From contig BFEA01000478.1 in NCBI GenBank assembly GCA_003427395.1, positions 993,995 through 1,029,669 of the forward strand: 35,675 nucleotides of DNA. Direction: 5' to 3'. The first letter of the stretch is position 1. Every line of letters starts with the position of its first letter. The stretch is from Chara braunii (Eukaryota; Streptophyta; Charophyceae; Charales; Characeae). Below the pieces are notes generated by a model. The model ran no database searches. It was given only the letters and a program-made list of their open reading frames with translations, and had not been told where the DNA came from. The translations under genes and the position numbers were made by a program. This document shows positions 9,186 through 20,104 of this stretch, in pieces.

Positions 9186-9203
9186 TATGGACCCGGTTTC
9201 TCT

Positions 9204-9933
9204 AAGCACAAGACGGAAAAGACTTTTTGTGCATTCAAAGGAAAACCTCCCGTGGTGTGAGAAGCAAGGGACGGCTTTTACGCCACAGGAAGACAAGAAA
9301 TTGGCAGAGTGAAGTCAAGTCCTGCGGTGGGGAGGGCACCAAGTTCCAAAGGACAGGACTGGATAATAAGGAAGGAAAATTCCGAGAAAAGGGACCATGT
9401 CCCCGGCCAAGACAAAAATATAAACAAGGACTCTGGACTGTGCCCAAAGTCCGCAAGATTATTTGAACGGACTTTACCGCAGAACACAGGTCTTGGACAA
9501 CGACGGAATCCAATTAATAACTGCCTCCTTGGGAACTGTAGAAGGCGCTGTAGAACGGCCTTCGAGATTTGAAACTTAAAGACCGGGTGTGCTCGATCAC
9601 CTTGAACATGACCAGGCAAGGTTCCTAGGCTGGAAAATACTCCTAGTCCCAAAACTAGGTAGAACTGACCTAAGGACAGCCTAAACATTGAATTTGGAGA
9701 GTCCCAATGTAAAGCCCTACCTAGGAATAAAAAATTGAGGCAGACAGGAGAATGTGAAATGACCCCTGCAAGACTAAAGAAGTAATGTGGGGCCCTAAGT
9801 CAGACAAATGCCCGAATTCCTCCCTCCTCGAAGAACAAAGCAGCCCCCCCTTCAGTCATAAAGACTCCCGCAAGCCAAGTTGTACTTAATACAACTTTGG
9901 AATACAGATGGAAAATGAGAACTTGAGGAGACA
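9204..9933. other. No gene recognised
   Basis: Overlapping frames of 79-136 codons occur on both strands at 9227-9688. None has a domain, and both strands are equally open, so no gene is called. Confidence 0.5.
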
Positions 9934-10162
9934 AGCATGGTAGCTCAGTAGGTTAGAGTTCTGGTGTTGCAACAGGAAGGTTGTGGGTTCACGTTTTCCG
10001 GCCGTCAACCGCCCCTGCGCACATCAGCTGGTGTCAGGTTGGCACCCGATGTACTTGTCCGCCAGTCCCCCAGCGCACAGACACATCAGCTGATGTAATA
10101 GCTTAGTGGGTTGAGCTAGGGCGCTGCAAGGGACAGGTCCAGGGTTCGATTCTGATCTGCCA
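9934..10162 (+). mobile_element. Dimeric tRNA-like SINE
   Basis: Two tRNA-like modules lie in the same orientation. The first has A box GGTAGCTCAGTAGGTTAGAG (9939-9958) and a degenerate B box GGGTTCACG near 9985. The second has A box ATAGCTTAGTGGGTTGAG (10099-10116) and a good B box GGGTTCGATTCT (10142-10153). Between them is a spacer with ACATCAGCTG repeated at both ends (about 10021 and 10082). Imperfect folding and a long linker argue against two tRNA genes. Confidence 0.65.
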
Positions 10163-10328
10163 TTAGCATCACGTAATATGGATACAGCTAGCGTGCAGGC
10201 AGGGATAGGCCTGGTAGGCCTAGTGGAGTGGATGGTCACGTAGTAGCTAGTTACCTTTGGGCCTTCCTTAGGAAGAGTGGGGCCGCAGGTGGGATGGTGA
10301 GGGGATATTTGTAGCGGAGTAGGCGCAC

Positions 10329-10493
10329 TTAAACCACCAGTACTTCCTAAGGCCGTGCCCATATACAAGCCACAATTTTAGGAAACATACGGGCCACTAT
10401 AGGAGCACCCAAATTCATCTGACTAGAAACGTTTCTACTCTTTTTTTTTTTTTTTTTCGTGGCCGATAGCTGGGCCAAGTACTGGTGGTTTAA
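10329..10493. mobile_element. TTAA-flanked MITE, family T copy 2
   Basis: Starts TTAAACCACCAGTACTTCC and ends GGGCCAAGTACTGGTGGTTT with TTAA at 10490-10493. The interior contains a 17-T run (10441-10457). It shares its right TTAA with copy T3. Confidence 0.8.
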
Positions 10494-10642
10494 ATCACCA
10501 TTACACAGCCCCAGCCTTGCTGAAAAGAAAACTCTTTGCCTGCAAAATTTTTGGAGGCCCAGCGCCGTAGATAAATCGAATCGGCGGCGGGTGGCCTCCG
10601 AAAAGGGCCCACGACCGATAGCTGGATGTACTGGTGGTTTAA
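10490..10642. mobile_element. TTAA-flanked MITE, family T copy 3
   Basis: The left end TTAAATCACCATTACA is diverged. The right end TGTACTGGTGGTTTAA matches the family. The interior carries GATAAATCGAATCG, as in T1. The left TTAA is the same four bases that close copy T2. Confidence 0.75.
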
Positions 10643-10798
10643 TGACATAGGTATTGGAGCGGATGGTGCTCGTGTACCTACAAATGACCGAGATGGAAGC
10701 TGCTTTGGGTGAAGACTAGACACAACTACAGATGAAAAATAACCAATCATAGTGACCAGAACAACAACACAAGCGATTGAAGAGATGTCTTGTTGACG

Positions 10799-10977
10799 AC
10801 TAAGGTAGAGGGGCAGATGGTGGCCTTCATCTACTGATGTTGGGCAAGAACCTCTACGTCGTAATCAGAAGAACAGTAGTACAACCACAAGCAACGGGAG
10901 AAGAGAACCACTAAGGTAGGGGGGGCAGATGGTGGTTGTACATGTACCGATGATAGGCTAGAACTTCTAGGTTGTAT
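10799..10977 (+). repeat. Direct tandem repeat, period approx. 111 bp, two copies
   Basis: The block beginning ACTAAGGTAG with GGGCAGATGGTGG and ending TTGTA or CGTA occurs at about 10799-10863 and again at 10910-10977. Copies are roughly 75-80 percent alike by eye, separated by unrelated sequence. MITE T4 starts where the second copy ends. Confidence 0.7.
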
Positions 10978-11179
10978 TAAACCACCAGTACCTGGCCCAT
11001 ACATCAGCCGCAAGCCCTTGACGTTAACATGCCTCGTTTCTCGGGCCTTGAGTGCAGGAGCCAAATGGCTAGCGGCACCAGCCAAAAGAAATTTGGCACC
11101 GGTCACGGTTGTTTTTGTTTTGGCGCCCAGCGCATCTCCAGCATCGAAGAAAAGTGTCGTCGAAGTGATGGTGGTTTAA
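10978..11179. mobile_element. TTAA-flanked MITE, family T copy 4
   Basis: Begins TTAAACCACCAGTACCTGG and ends GAAGTGATGGTGGTTTAA. The interior differs from T1-T3 and contains an inverted AGCCAAAT/ATTTGGC-like theme. It shares TTAA at 11176-11179 with copy T5. Confidence 0.75.
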
Positions 11180-11371
11180 ACCACCAGTGCTTCTGAGCCA
11201 GTTTTTCCCGCGGCTATAAACATCCTGCAGCTCAAAAGAACAAACCAGAGCGGGCCTGCTATTGGCTGGTTTCGCCAACCATTTAGCTGATGCCGCCAGC
11301 CATTTTGCTCCGGCAACCAACCTCTGAAAGTTGCGGCATGCATGCAGCCGCGTCAGAGATTGTTGGTTTAA
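11176..11371. mobile_element. TTAA-flanked MITE, family T copy 5
   Basis: Begins TTAAACCACCAGTGCTTC and ends AGATTGTTGGTTTAA, with a diverged right inverted repeat. The interior is rich in GCCAACC and GCCAGCC motifs that resemble the interior of T4. Confidence 0.65.
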
Positions 11372-14300
11372 CAACATGACGAGAACAATTGATAACAATT
11401 GTGCTAGGTGGGTATACCCGGATTGCTCAAGGGGTGGCATAGGTTACACTTTGACTAGGGAGGACTATTAGACACCACCTGTAATGTCTAGTGCTACACA
11501 ACTAGATCCATACAGTAGAAGGTCAGGGTACATTTGGGGGGCATTGAGGGTCTACCCATAGAGCCTGAAGAAAGAACACTTACGCCTAACACCCATCTTC
11601 TTTGCTTTTCTCTTCTTGTTTATCATTTTTTCCCTCCTTTATTTTGTTGAACTTCACCATCATCCCTATAGGTTACGCACTCATTTTCCTTACATTTCTC
11701 TCATACAAATCATATCCTCCTTTCCCTTCACTTTCACTGCACTTCTCCACCATCATCATAGCATTGTCTACTCAATTTCTTCACCTCCATTTTTGCCATC
11801 ACTTTCATTTGATCATCTTTTTTCACTATCAGCAATATCATCATTTTATTTTCCCTCCTTCATTGTTTTTTTGTATAAGGTAGAGAATAAGAATTGAAAA
11901 TTCATAGCTACCTAAGAAATGATTTATGGGGAGAAGAAGTATTAAGACCCCACGGGCCATGGCCACCTTCGAAGAAGTAAGAGACAAGTATACATCAGTT
12001 GGCTGCTTTACCAACCAGTGTGAAGAAATAAGAATTGCAAGGCTCTTTGACTTGAATATTCAACAAAGTGCAAAATAAATTCTCGATTTTAAAGCGAAAA
12101 TCTATATTATGGGATAACTAAACGAATCACATCAAAGAAAGTTTAAGAACTTAATCACCCCTAAGCCTCGAATAAGTTTATTGTATGCAATGAGATGGTC
12201 GCTTATAAGTTGTTGAATGGACTAAAGTTATGAATGGTTTGTGATGGTGCATTAGCCCCATTTATTTCATTGATGTTGCTTGTTTGATCTGATTGTGCAA
12301 ATGAGTATGAGAAAAGGAGAAAAAACTTAGTGTTTGAGACTCTAAGGGACTAAGTTCAAAGGAAATTGCTTCGTTGATTTAAAGATTGCATAAAAGAAGA
12401 AAATAAGAAATAATACCTAATTAGTAAACAAGGTGCATTTTTTATTTTAGCCCGAAGCAGACCCGTATTGTCAATTACGACCCGTCCAAATTACAATCTT
12501 CAAGCATCTTTGTCTCTTTTATTATGAAGTTCACTCATAGGCGTTTGTACGAAAGAAAAGGGAAGTTTTTTTGCCTACCTAAGGACTGCGAAACCAGTGC
12601 TTGATTTGTTTGTAAGCTGATGTTTGGTTCGCTAATTGGTACCTCGAATATGTGCATGTCTCTAGGTTTCCTAACAACATCCTTGTAACTAACAGCATCC
12701 TCGCCATTGCTTTGCTAATCTAATCGAGGTAGCATAAACTTTGAGATTCAAGGGGACGTACTTTGGCAAGGAGGAAAAACATTATATGGTCATGTCTCGA
12801 GAAAGGGGTTGTACGTACGAAGGAAGACCGACAAAAGAAAATTACCTATAAAAAGTAATATTCATGTTCGGATATGACTAAAAGCATCTCCTACTAATCC
12901 ATTGTAGCCACCTCAAGGGCAACAACCTCGCTATGCGCCTCTTTATGATCGAACATACATAAAAGATATAAAGTGGGTTCAAATGTTTACTGCAATTTTT
13001 AAAAAAGGTCGATACCTATAATAGAGGCTCTGTATGTAAGCAGCGAAGGAGTCCGCATCAAGGAAATGATCCTAAATTGGACTTATGAGTAACATGTTAT
13101 AGGAGCTAATAATAAGAAGTTCATTCATATGGTGAAACATTTTTGAGGACTTATCTAGACGACTCTCATTCAAGAACTTCGCACCACTTATATAAATGTG
13201 AAGACGTCATCAATGTACAGGGAGTATATATGTGATGTGTTTTCAAAGCTTATGGACGACTTGTTAGGCGTACTTCGACGATCTTCTTTTGTACTAGTGG
13301 GAATGCGTACGTTTAAGAAGGTGTTGTTTGTGTGAGGTCTGTATGTAGAATGACCTTCAAAAGTTGATTGTCATTGTCCGCGATGCCAGAAGAATGAAAG
13401 GGGAAAATATTGGATGTAGGATAAATAAGAGGGAAGTCGGATGGTCCAAAAAGACAAGTTGTTGATAACATATGCATGAGCATTTGCTTAGGATTGCTTG
13501 TTGAACTAAATGGTTGCACTGCTTAACGAACTTGGGTTCAATACTCAGCTTAACCATTAAAGTCGATCGGTTTGAATACATCATTCCCCATTGGGGTAAA
13601 ACTAAAATTGTATTCGTACTTGATGCACAAAAGGATCAACAATCCGTATCCAGTTATGTAAAATATAAATCTTGTTGTAATATGTCATCTCTGCATCGAA
13701 AAACATATTTTGAATAAGAGGAATGACGAGTTGTTGGAGACTCACATTGGAAAGGTAAACTATAAGATGTGTAAGGGATATACAAAACCTTATAGAATGA
13801 ATAATACTCTCAAAGAATTTTTTTGGACTGCACGAGTATCGAAATGTGCAAACATAGTTAAGATTCTACGGAAATTATAGAGGTGAGGTAGTTGAGATGA
13901 AAATATGGAAGAATACAAGAGATAAAACTCAAAGAATGTACAGAAAAAAAAGAATGTTATGTACAATATATATAGAGAAAGAAAGGTGAAAGGAGAGGTA
14001 ATTTGGCTCAATAGCCCAGACTCTCCTAGCTTCCAACACAATGGAAAATAACAATTTGCCATTCTGGTTGAGAATAGCCCAACAATGATCATATGATTAT
14101 TTCTTGACAATTTTTTTCGCATTGTCTTCCAACTGAAGGCTTCATCTAATTTATTTACATTGCAATCTTCATCAATTTTTCTTTCTTTTTCAGATTGTTT
14201 GAATTCTCATAAAATTTATATGCTTGCTTACACGCGATGTTTCAAAAAACTTACAATAAAATTTTCAAAGAATAACAAACATATTTGAACCCTAAAAGGC

Positions 14301-15249
14301 TAAAACAAAAGAAACAAGACAACGCACAAACAATAAGAAAATAGTGATTTAGGGATCACATTTTTGACACCGTCGTCTTTGATGACTTTTATATTTTTTA
14401 AGTTTTAACGTAATTAAATAACCTGAAATTTTATGAGTATATGCCCTATATTGCAAGGAGTCAAGGACTTACCACCAAAAAAATAAAATAATAAAATTTT
14501 TAGAAATTACCAAACTTCTTAAAGTTCACCCCCATTATGTTCAGTCGGACCCCTAAACGTTTTGGGGGCAGGGGTAGACCCCCGTTCGAACGTTCGTTGT
14601 GTGAGTGATTTGATGCAAGTATTGCTCACTTCAATTATAATTGCAATGTGATTGTTCATGCACACGTTAATCATAGATCAACACTACAAAAATTAATCCA
14701 AAATGAAATATAGTATTTCGATGTTGACGAAAAAAAACACCAAGCACCATCAAAGCATGCAATGCGTGATTAAACGTCAAGGCAAGCTGGTGGTCCTCGA
14801 AGTCACGTTTCAGCTGGAGTCAAAATCATCCATCCTCAAGGGAAAAATCATATCGAATTGAAATGGTTTATTATATCCTGCTTCTACTATGAATAGTAGT
14901 TCAATACACTAATTCTACTATACAAAAAAAAACACTCAAATATGCTAATATCCAAGCCCCATCCTGTATTCTTAGGCTCAGTCTCAAGAACAATTTCTAC
15001 TACTAACAATTTTTTTCCCCTCAGTCAATTTTAGTGATCGGACCTACCAGGCCCAACTCAATAAAATAATAATCAATTGAAAGAAACAGGGGAATACCCT
15101 CTTGGCACAGAGATTAAAACCCATATTCACTTTTTTTGGCTTGTTGACAAAATATTAGCCCTCTCTCAGCCCAATCGTGACTCTTCAAGCCACCTGCTCT
15201 CATTTTGGGGCGCTTGTCCGAACAAATCGCCCTGAAGTTTTATCCAACA
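11372..15249. other. AT-rich, no gene recognised
   Basis: A long AT-rich stretch with a T/C-rich tract at about 11600-11870. Frames up to 110 codons (for example 13790-14122 minus) show no domain. A few + strand words near 13190-13270 recall a retroelement RT but are too weak to call. Confidence 0.5.
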
Positions 15250-17584
15250 TTACCCTCGGGTACGATTGTCGGCGCAAATCATAATTCAACGTAAATAGGT
15301 TATCTTCAACCATATACACCGACGTAAATTACTTCCTTATATTATTGAGCATTCTATTGATGAGGGTATGTTTTTGTCTCGGAGAAGTATAAAAGCATAA
15401 ATCTTGAAATCTTATATACCCTAACATTCCGGTTTTATCCGATTTCTGAGAATGTTTTCACATGATACAAAAAAATCAATCTTTCTCTCTTCCGTGCGCA
15501 CTCTACATCCCATAAAGCTTCATTCATGTAGTCCCTCATCAGTCTTCCTTAAAGTAAAATTTGAATTGTAGGAATGCTCTTACTTCGAAATGATCTTTTC
15601 AACATTTTCCCTCTTCCTTTTTTCCCATCCCGTCCAAATAAACATAAAATTGTCGTCAACTAGTTTAATACCTTAACGAGCTCAGCGTCATTTTCCAATC
15701 TTTTCAAAACTTTATGCTCGAAGTATGCACAATGGATATATGCAATACGAGAGCTACTTGATTTTCTCATCGGTATGCCTACTTTTTGTCTCATCAATCT
15801 ATTTGAAGCCCATATAAAGATATTATCCAGGTCGAGTTTGACCTTCTTTTGAATCACTGCGAAATCAATCTTAACCCACCCTTTGTCTCCTTTTTTGGTT
15901 CCAATAGAGACACCCTTCCCTCTAACTTTGACTATCACACGTTCTCTTCCTTTCTTCTCATACCAACCAAAAAATCATTCAACAGTTATCTTAATTGACT
16001 CATGAGGCGACTTACTAAACATTTCTTTGATGTTGTAGGTTGCCCCAATTAGTTCATAACCCTTCTTTTTTCCAACCCATTTCAAGTTACTTATCTCTTT
16101 GAGGAGTAATTTAAACTGGTTTGTTGACTTAATGTTAAAGTGATCAAACTTAGGCAGTGAAAACAAAAGGAAGTTCATAGTTTTTGCTAGTTTACAATTC
16201 CTTACTTTCGCTTGCTCTAAGAATGACAGAGAAATCAAACGAAACTTTTCTGAATCGTTGTTTTTTTGTGGCACACATGTCTTTCCCCAAGATCCTTTGT
16301 TATTCTACTTTCAAATTTCCTTCGACCTTTTTTTTTGGAAGTTCATTTTTGCTCGAGCCATCACATTGTTTTTCTTTCTCCACACTGCGTCAAAGGTTGC
16401 ATTACCCCAAAACATTTGTCTCATCCCCTCTTCATATGCCACAAGACAAACCACCAAAGTCCCCGCTAGGTTCTTGTCCAGAGGAAATGATACTAGCATA
16501 TTCCATTTCTTTTTTAGTTCTTCGATTTTATTGATTAGCCACTTTCTTTGACCTCTTTTTCAGTCGAATGCACCCTTTGATCTGTTCCAACATTCACGTG
16601 ACGTCAAACCGTACTTTCACTTCATCATCATTGAATTCCCTACACCGCCTTAACTCTTCTCCCCCATCAATTCTTTGAATCACATATTTTGCGTTCAACA
16701 TCCTCTTGTTCACGTCATTTCTGCTACTTTGGTAGAAAGACGCGTGTCCTCCCGGTCACGAGAGATCAAAATCTGCACAACAACAGACTGTAGCCATTAG
16801 GTGACTAAAATGCCTATGGTTATGAAAACTCTCTCGACTGTCTAGTTTTTTCTTAAGACATGTTGGAACTTTCGACAATTAATTTTCACCTTCGTAGAAG
16901 AATGACACTGCAACTTTATCTTCGTTACCATCACTTTCTTAACTTTTGCACGCGAAATTATGTTGTTGTACTTCACTTCTACTACTACCCGTTTTCTTAA
17001 GCTTACACTAAATTTCCTTTCTTCCATTACATCCCCAATATTCTTGAGTGTCTTCATTATTTTTTTTTCTTAAAACACTTTGTATGTTACAGAACCAATT
17101 CGCCAACTGCTCCAAGAACAGTGGTTCTAACTTTTTATTTGACCAGGGACATTTCAACAGATGATGCAACGTTCCCCAAAACGTCTTGCACTGATTCTGA
17201 CGAGCCGAATAATACCCCCCTCCTGAAACCAAATTTTTCCCTTCTTCAACTTATTTGTTGGAAAATTATATCATAGTCTTCGTGTTTTCTTTTAACCACA
17301 TTCAGTTTTCCACCCAGATCCTTCTTTTGCTTGAAATGATATCTCTTTTCAATCTGCTTCACGGAACCCTTTCCTTTCTTTACATGAAAGCACATAACCT
17401 TCTCATTCTCAAAATTCCTCTTTTTTTTTTCATGGTTGTTGGTGTTTGGCGTACTTTTGTAAGTCACACCTGATGCGGCGTTGTTCGTAGTTAGCGGCGT
17501 CCTGTTTAGACGGGATGTGACATTGGCATGGGGTTGGTGAAATTTGACTAGAATAACACAACATATGAACAAGAGAAGTACCAA
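15249..17584 (-). pseudogene. Reverse transcriptase pseudogene (Penelope-like or related RT)
   Basis: Going down from about 17.2 kb, the frame shows a Cys/His-rich segment (CKTFWGTLHHLLKCPW), then about 16900-16500, then a conserved-looking PLDKN stretch near 16480. RT motif A reads TYNIKEMF (about 16020-16040). The expected catalytic Asp is Asn here (codon 16032-16034, DIKEM to NIKEM). Motif B reads KVGIPM followed by SSSRIAYIHCAYFE (15768-15779 onward). Motif C reads LVDD at 15652-15663, after a frameshift at about 15665. A thumb-like segment with YKEVIYVGVYG follows near 15310-15350. At least six in-frame stops (mostly TGA) and several frameshifts make it dead. The IPM and IKEM spacing recalls Penelope-like and related RTs rather than LTR or standard LINE RTs. 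The upstream limit (17232-17584) is uncertain. Confidence 0.7.
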
Positions 17585-18184
17585 GACTTGTGAGGTAGGA
17601 CTTTAGTACGAGCGGCAAACTACGCACACACATAAAAAGTTGTTTCACCTTGATAAACAACATGCGTGGTGTGCCCAACAGTTTAAGTGCAACCCCCTGA
17701 AGCTCAGGTGTGCGCCGCGTTAAAGGTCAGTGGCGACATACAAGGAGCATGATGGGAAGTATGCCAGTAGTTGAAGTATAGTTCTAAGCCCTAGCATGAG
17801 CGGTGCGAAGTTCGACGACCATGGGAATGACCGATAAACGAATGTGTGGCCTTGGTGCCTTTCATCAAGTCGGGTCGCGATGCGGGTACCAGTTATAAGG
17901 GAATTTGCGCCTATACAAACCACACTCGGGGCTAGTCCTATGGTTACGACATTAGGCTTTCAACCGATAGGTATACGGATTGAGGCTAACCAACGACTGG
18001 GAAGCGAAGGAGCTCAATGAGAATGAATTGAGGGGTTCAGGGTCTTATGGGACTATCCCCTTTCATTTTATAGCCGATTCCGGACACAGGTCCGACTGAC
18101 GGGACCAAGGCGGAGTACCAATGATGTTCCTCCCTCCCCGTCCTCATATTTATTTCTTTTATCCGTTTTTATACCCAAGCTCAG
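17585..18184. other. No gene recognised
   Basis: Moderate-GC sequence. Minus frames at 17430-17678 and 17720-17923 have no recognisable domain. Confidence 0.5.
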
Positions 18185-18300
18185 GGACGCGGGCCCGGTA
18201 TCGGTACTATGACTGATCTTCAAACCAACGACCCTAGCTCGGTTCGTACACCCACAAACTGTTGAAATACAGACCCAAGTTCCAATCCAAAGAGAACCAG
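18185..18300 (+). mobile_element. tRNA-derived SINE, family S copy 2
   Basis: The segment ends with CCTAGCTCGGTTCGTACACC (A-box region), ACTGTTGAAATACAGACC and AAGTTCCAATCC (B-box region). The middle word is identical to that in copy 1 at 5.25 kb. The upstream portion CCCGGTATCGGTACTA matches the 5' flank of copy 4 read on the minus strand. Confidence 0.65.
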
Positions 18301-18639
18301 ATCACCAAAGGTTAACAGGGACCCCAACTATTCAGCCCGAAGGTAACAACCCCAACCTTGAAAAGTGCATTGAAGATCATTTTTTGCATGAAAACATACT
18401 TTTGCCTTGGGGTTTACGGCCTCTTTGATCATTTTTTATTTTTATTTTTTTTTGTCGTTGGTTTATTTGGTGTCCACTCTATGGACTGGTGACAAGTCTG
18501 GTGTAAAAGGTATGGGACGTTTGTTATAATGACCCTGAAACAATCCGGAAAATTTAGGCCACTGTTAACCTCTTCTTGGGGTCGGCCTACTTGATGATGA
18601 TGTATCCCGGTCGCTGCCTTGTCGTGGTTATTGGGGATA
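18301..18639. other. No gene recognised
   Basis: Includes a T-rich stretch at about 18432-18453. The minus frame at 18429-18743 overlaps SINE copy 3 and is not considered coding. Confidence 0.5.
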
Positions 18640-18785
18640 TCCATGATAATTAGAACGATACAGAGGGGATTGATAGGGCCATCGAGCCCTTGCGGGCAAT
18701 AGGGACTAGTGACCCAAGAGTCTGGTTGAATGGGTACACCCATGAAGTGTTGATATACGGGCTCGAGTTCAAAACCAGGTGCAGA
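18640..18785 (+). mobile_element. tRNA-derived SINE, family S copy 3
   Basis: Contains CTGGTTGAATGGGTACACCC, then AGTGTTGATATACGGGCTC and the B-box-like CGAGTTCAAAACC, aligned with copies 1, 2 and 4 in the same order and spacing. It lies about 500 bp from copy 2 in the same orientation. Confidence 0.6.
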
Positions 18786-20024
18786 CAGACAACATAATGA
18801 GTAATATTAACTTACCAAGGGGCTGGTGGCACTCCGAGCATGAATTACAGTCAAGTACGGTCAAGATAGCGCTAACGCAAGTATGTCTGAGTAGGGAGAT
18901 TCCGTTAGAGTTTATCTTGAGGTAGCAAAGATATTTTTGTGTTGATTTCCCCGCTCTTCTTACCCTCTGTTTTTTAGCACGTCCAGATTGAATGAACCAA
19001 GAGCTAGATTACGAACAAATTCGTATTATCTTAGGTAGGTAGTTGTGTTATAAACTCCGACGGAGAGCTATAAGAGTGGGGGGAGTCCCTAGGTAGGTAG
19101 TTCGGAAGGCTTAGGGTCGAATTGCTATCAGACCGTGCAGGGAAAGCGATCGCATTGGGAAGTGTCGTGAAGAGGTAGTGGAGGGGAGGTGAAGGTAAAA
19201 GGAAGACAAAGAAGAAGACGAAGATGGTGGAAAACGAGTATGGATGAGCAGATTTTGTATAGCTCACTCGATCCTCAACGGAATCAAGTGAACGAAAGTG
19301 ATGAGTGATAATTTTTCACCATCACGAGATCGATGGCACCACCAGATCTTGCAATAAAAGTATAGATTTTGTGGCACAATACTTTTGAGTTGCGTTGTCG
19401 AGCGCGTCGGTCCCACAACGGGATCCTCCAGACCACCGCAGGATTTCACCGGACTTTTTATCGCAGTGGAATTTTCGCCGCTACAGTCGAGTGCGCCAAC
19501 CTCACCTCTCGCGAACCTCCATGACAGGATAGAGGTCACACGAGGTATAACCTACCTCTGCCCAGGGGAGTTGTCATCACCCTTGGACAGACGTATATCC
19601 GCCAAACCTACAGAACCATGTGTGAAAGCTGCTCAAATACAATTGCAGAGGTGGCCCAGTCGAGGACGATTTTCCGTACACTGTAGCATAGGGGGTACGT
19701 GGGGTGGAACACCTTAATCGGACCCGCCGGGGAACCGACGCTTTGGGGGCTGATGTCCCAAGCGCAGCTCTACGTCGGGCAACTAGGATTGTCCATCTAA
19801 CCACGCGATACACCTCACCAAAATAAAACTAAGTTTCACACATAAATCTCGCCTAGTCTCTTTTTGTATCCAACCCGTAACCTTTTGACGATAAAATAAG
19901 CGCAAGACACGCGTGTGGCTCTGAATAAATATCGTGGCGACATAGGCCTTATCATATCGACTAACCATACATCAGCACTCAAGCAGTCGAGATGATGACG
20001 TATTATGTGGTGCCCATAATCAAA
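18786..20024. other. No gene recognised
   Basis: The short motif CTAGGTAGGTAGTT-like occurs twice near 19033-19100. Frames at 19264-19539 and 19385-19717 overlap antisense to each other and have no recognisable domain. Confidence 0.5.
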
Positions 20025-20104
20025 CAACCCTCAATGGCTTTGAGGGTTGCTTTCGACACTCAGGTGTCGTCCGACACACGTCTTGAGAGGTTATTCTCTC
20101 GAGG
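20025..20104. other. Three consecutive stem-loops
   Basis: Hairpin 1 (20025-20049) has a perfect 10-bp stem CAACCCTCAA with a 5-base loop. Hairpin 2 (20054-20069) is CGACAC-TCAG-GTGTCG. Hairpin 3 (20082-20103) has an 8-bp stem including one G-T pair, with a 6-base loop. The three lie within 80 bp with 4-12 bases between them. No family is recognised. It could be a structured RNA, part of a transposon end, or chance. Confidence 0.5.

Noticed and set aside
8831-9238. 135-codon minus ORF
   Set aside because: It runs through family A copy A9 and hairpin B3 and has no domain, so it is a by-product of repeats.
9934-10162. Two tRNA genes
   Set aside because: The A and B boxes are good, but the acceptor and anticodon stems do not form properly and the two modules sit in a repeat-like unit. 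SINE is the better call.
13190-13340. Possible LTR-type RT fragment (words like LMDDLL)
   Set aside because: Only one short motif in a frame full of stops, with no flanking support.
16184-16551. + frames of 97-116 codons
   Set aside because: They are antisense to the RT pseudogene, whose motifs lie on the minus strand.
20025-20049. Bacterial-type intrinsic terminator
   Set aside because: The hairpin is strong but lacks a T run, lies in eukaryotic DNA, and has no gene upstream.
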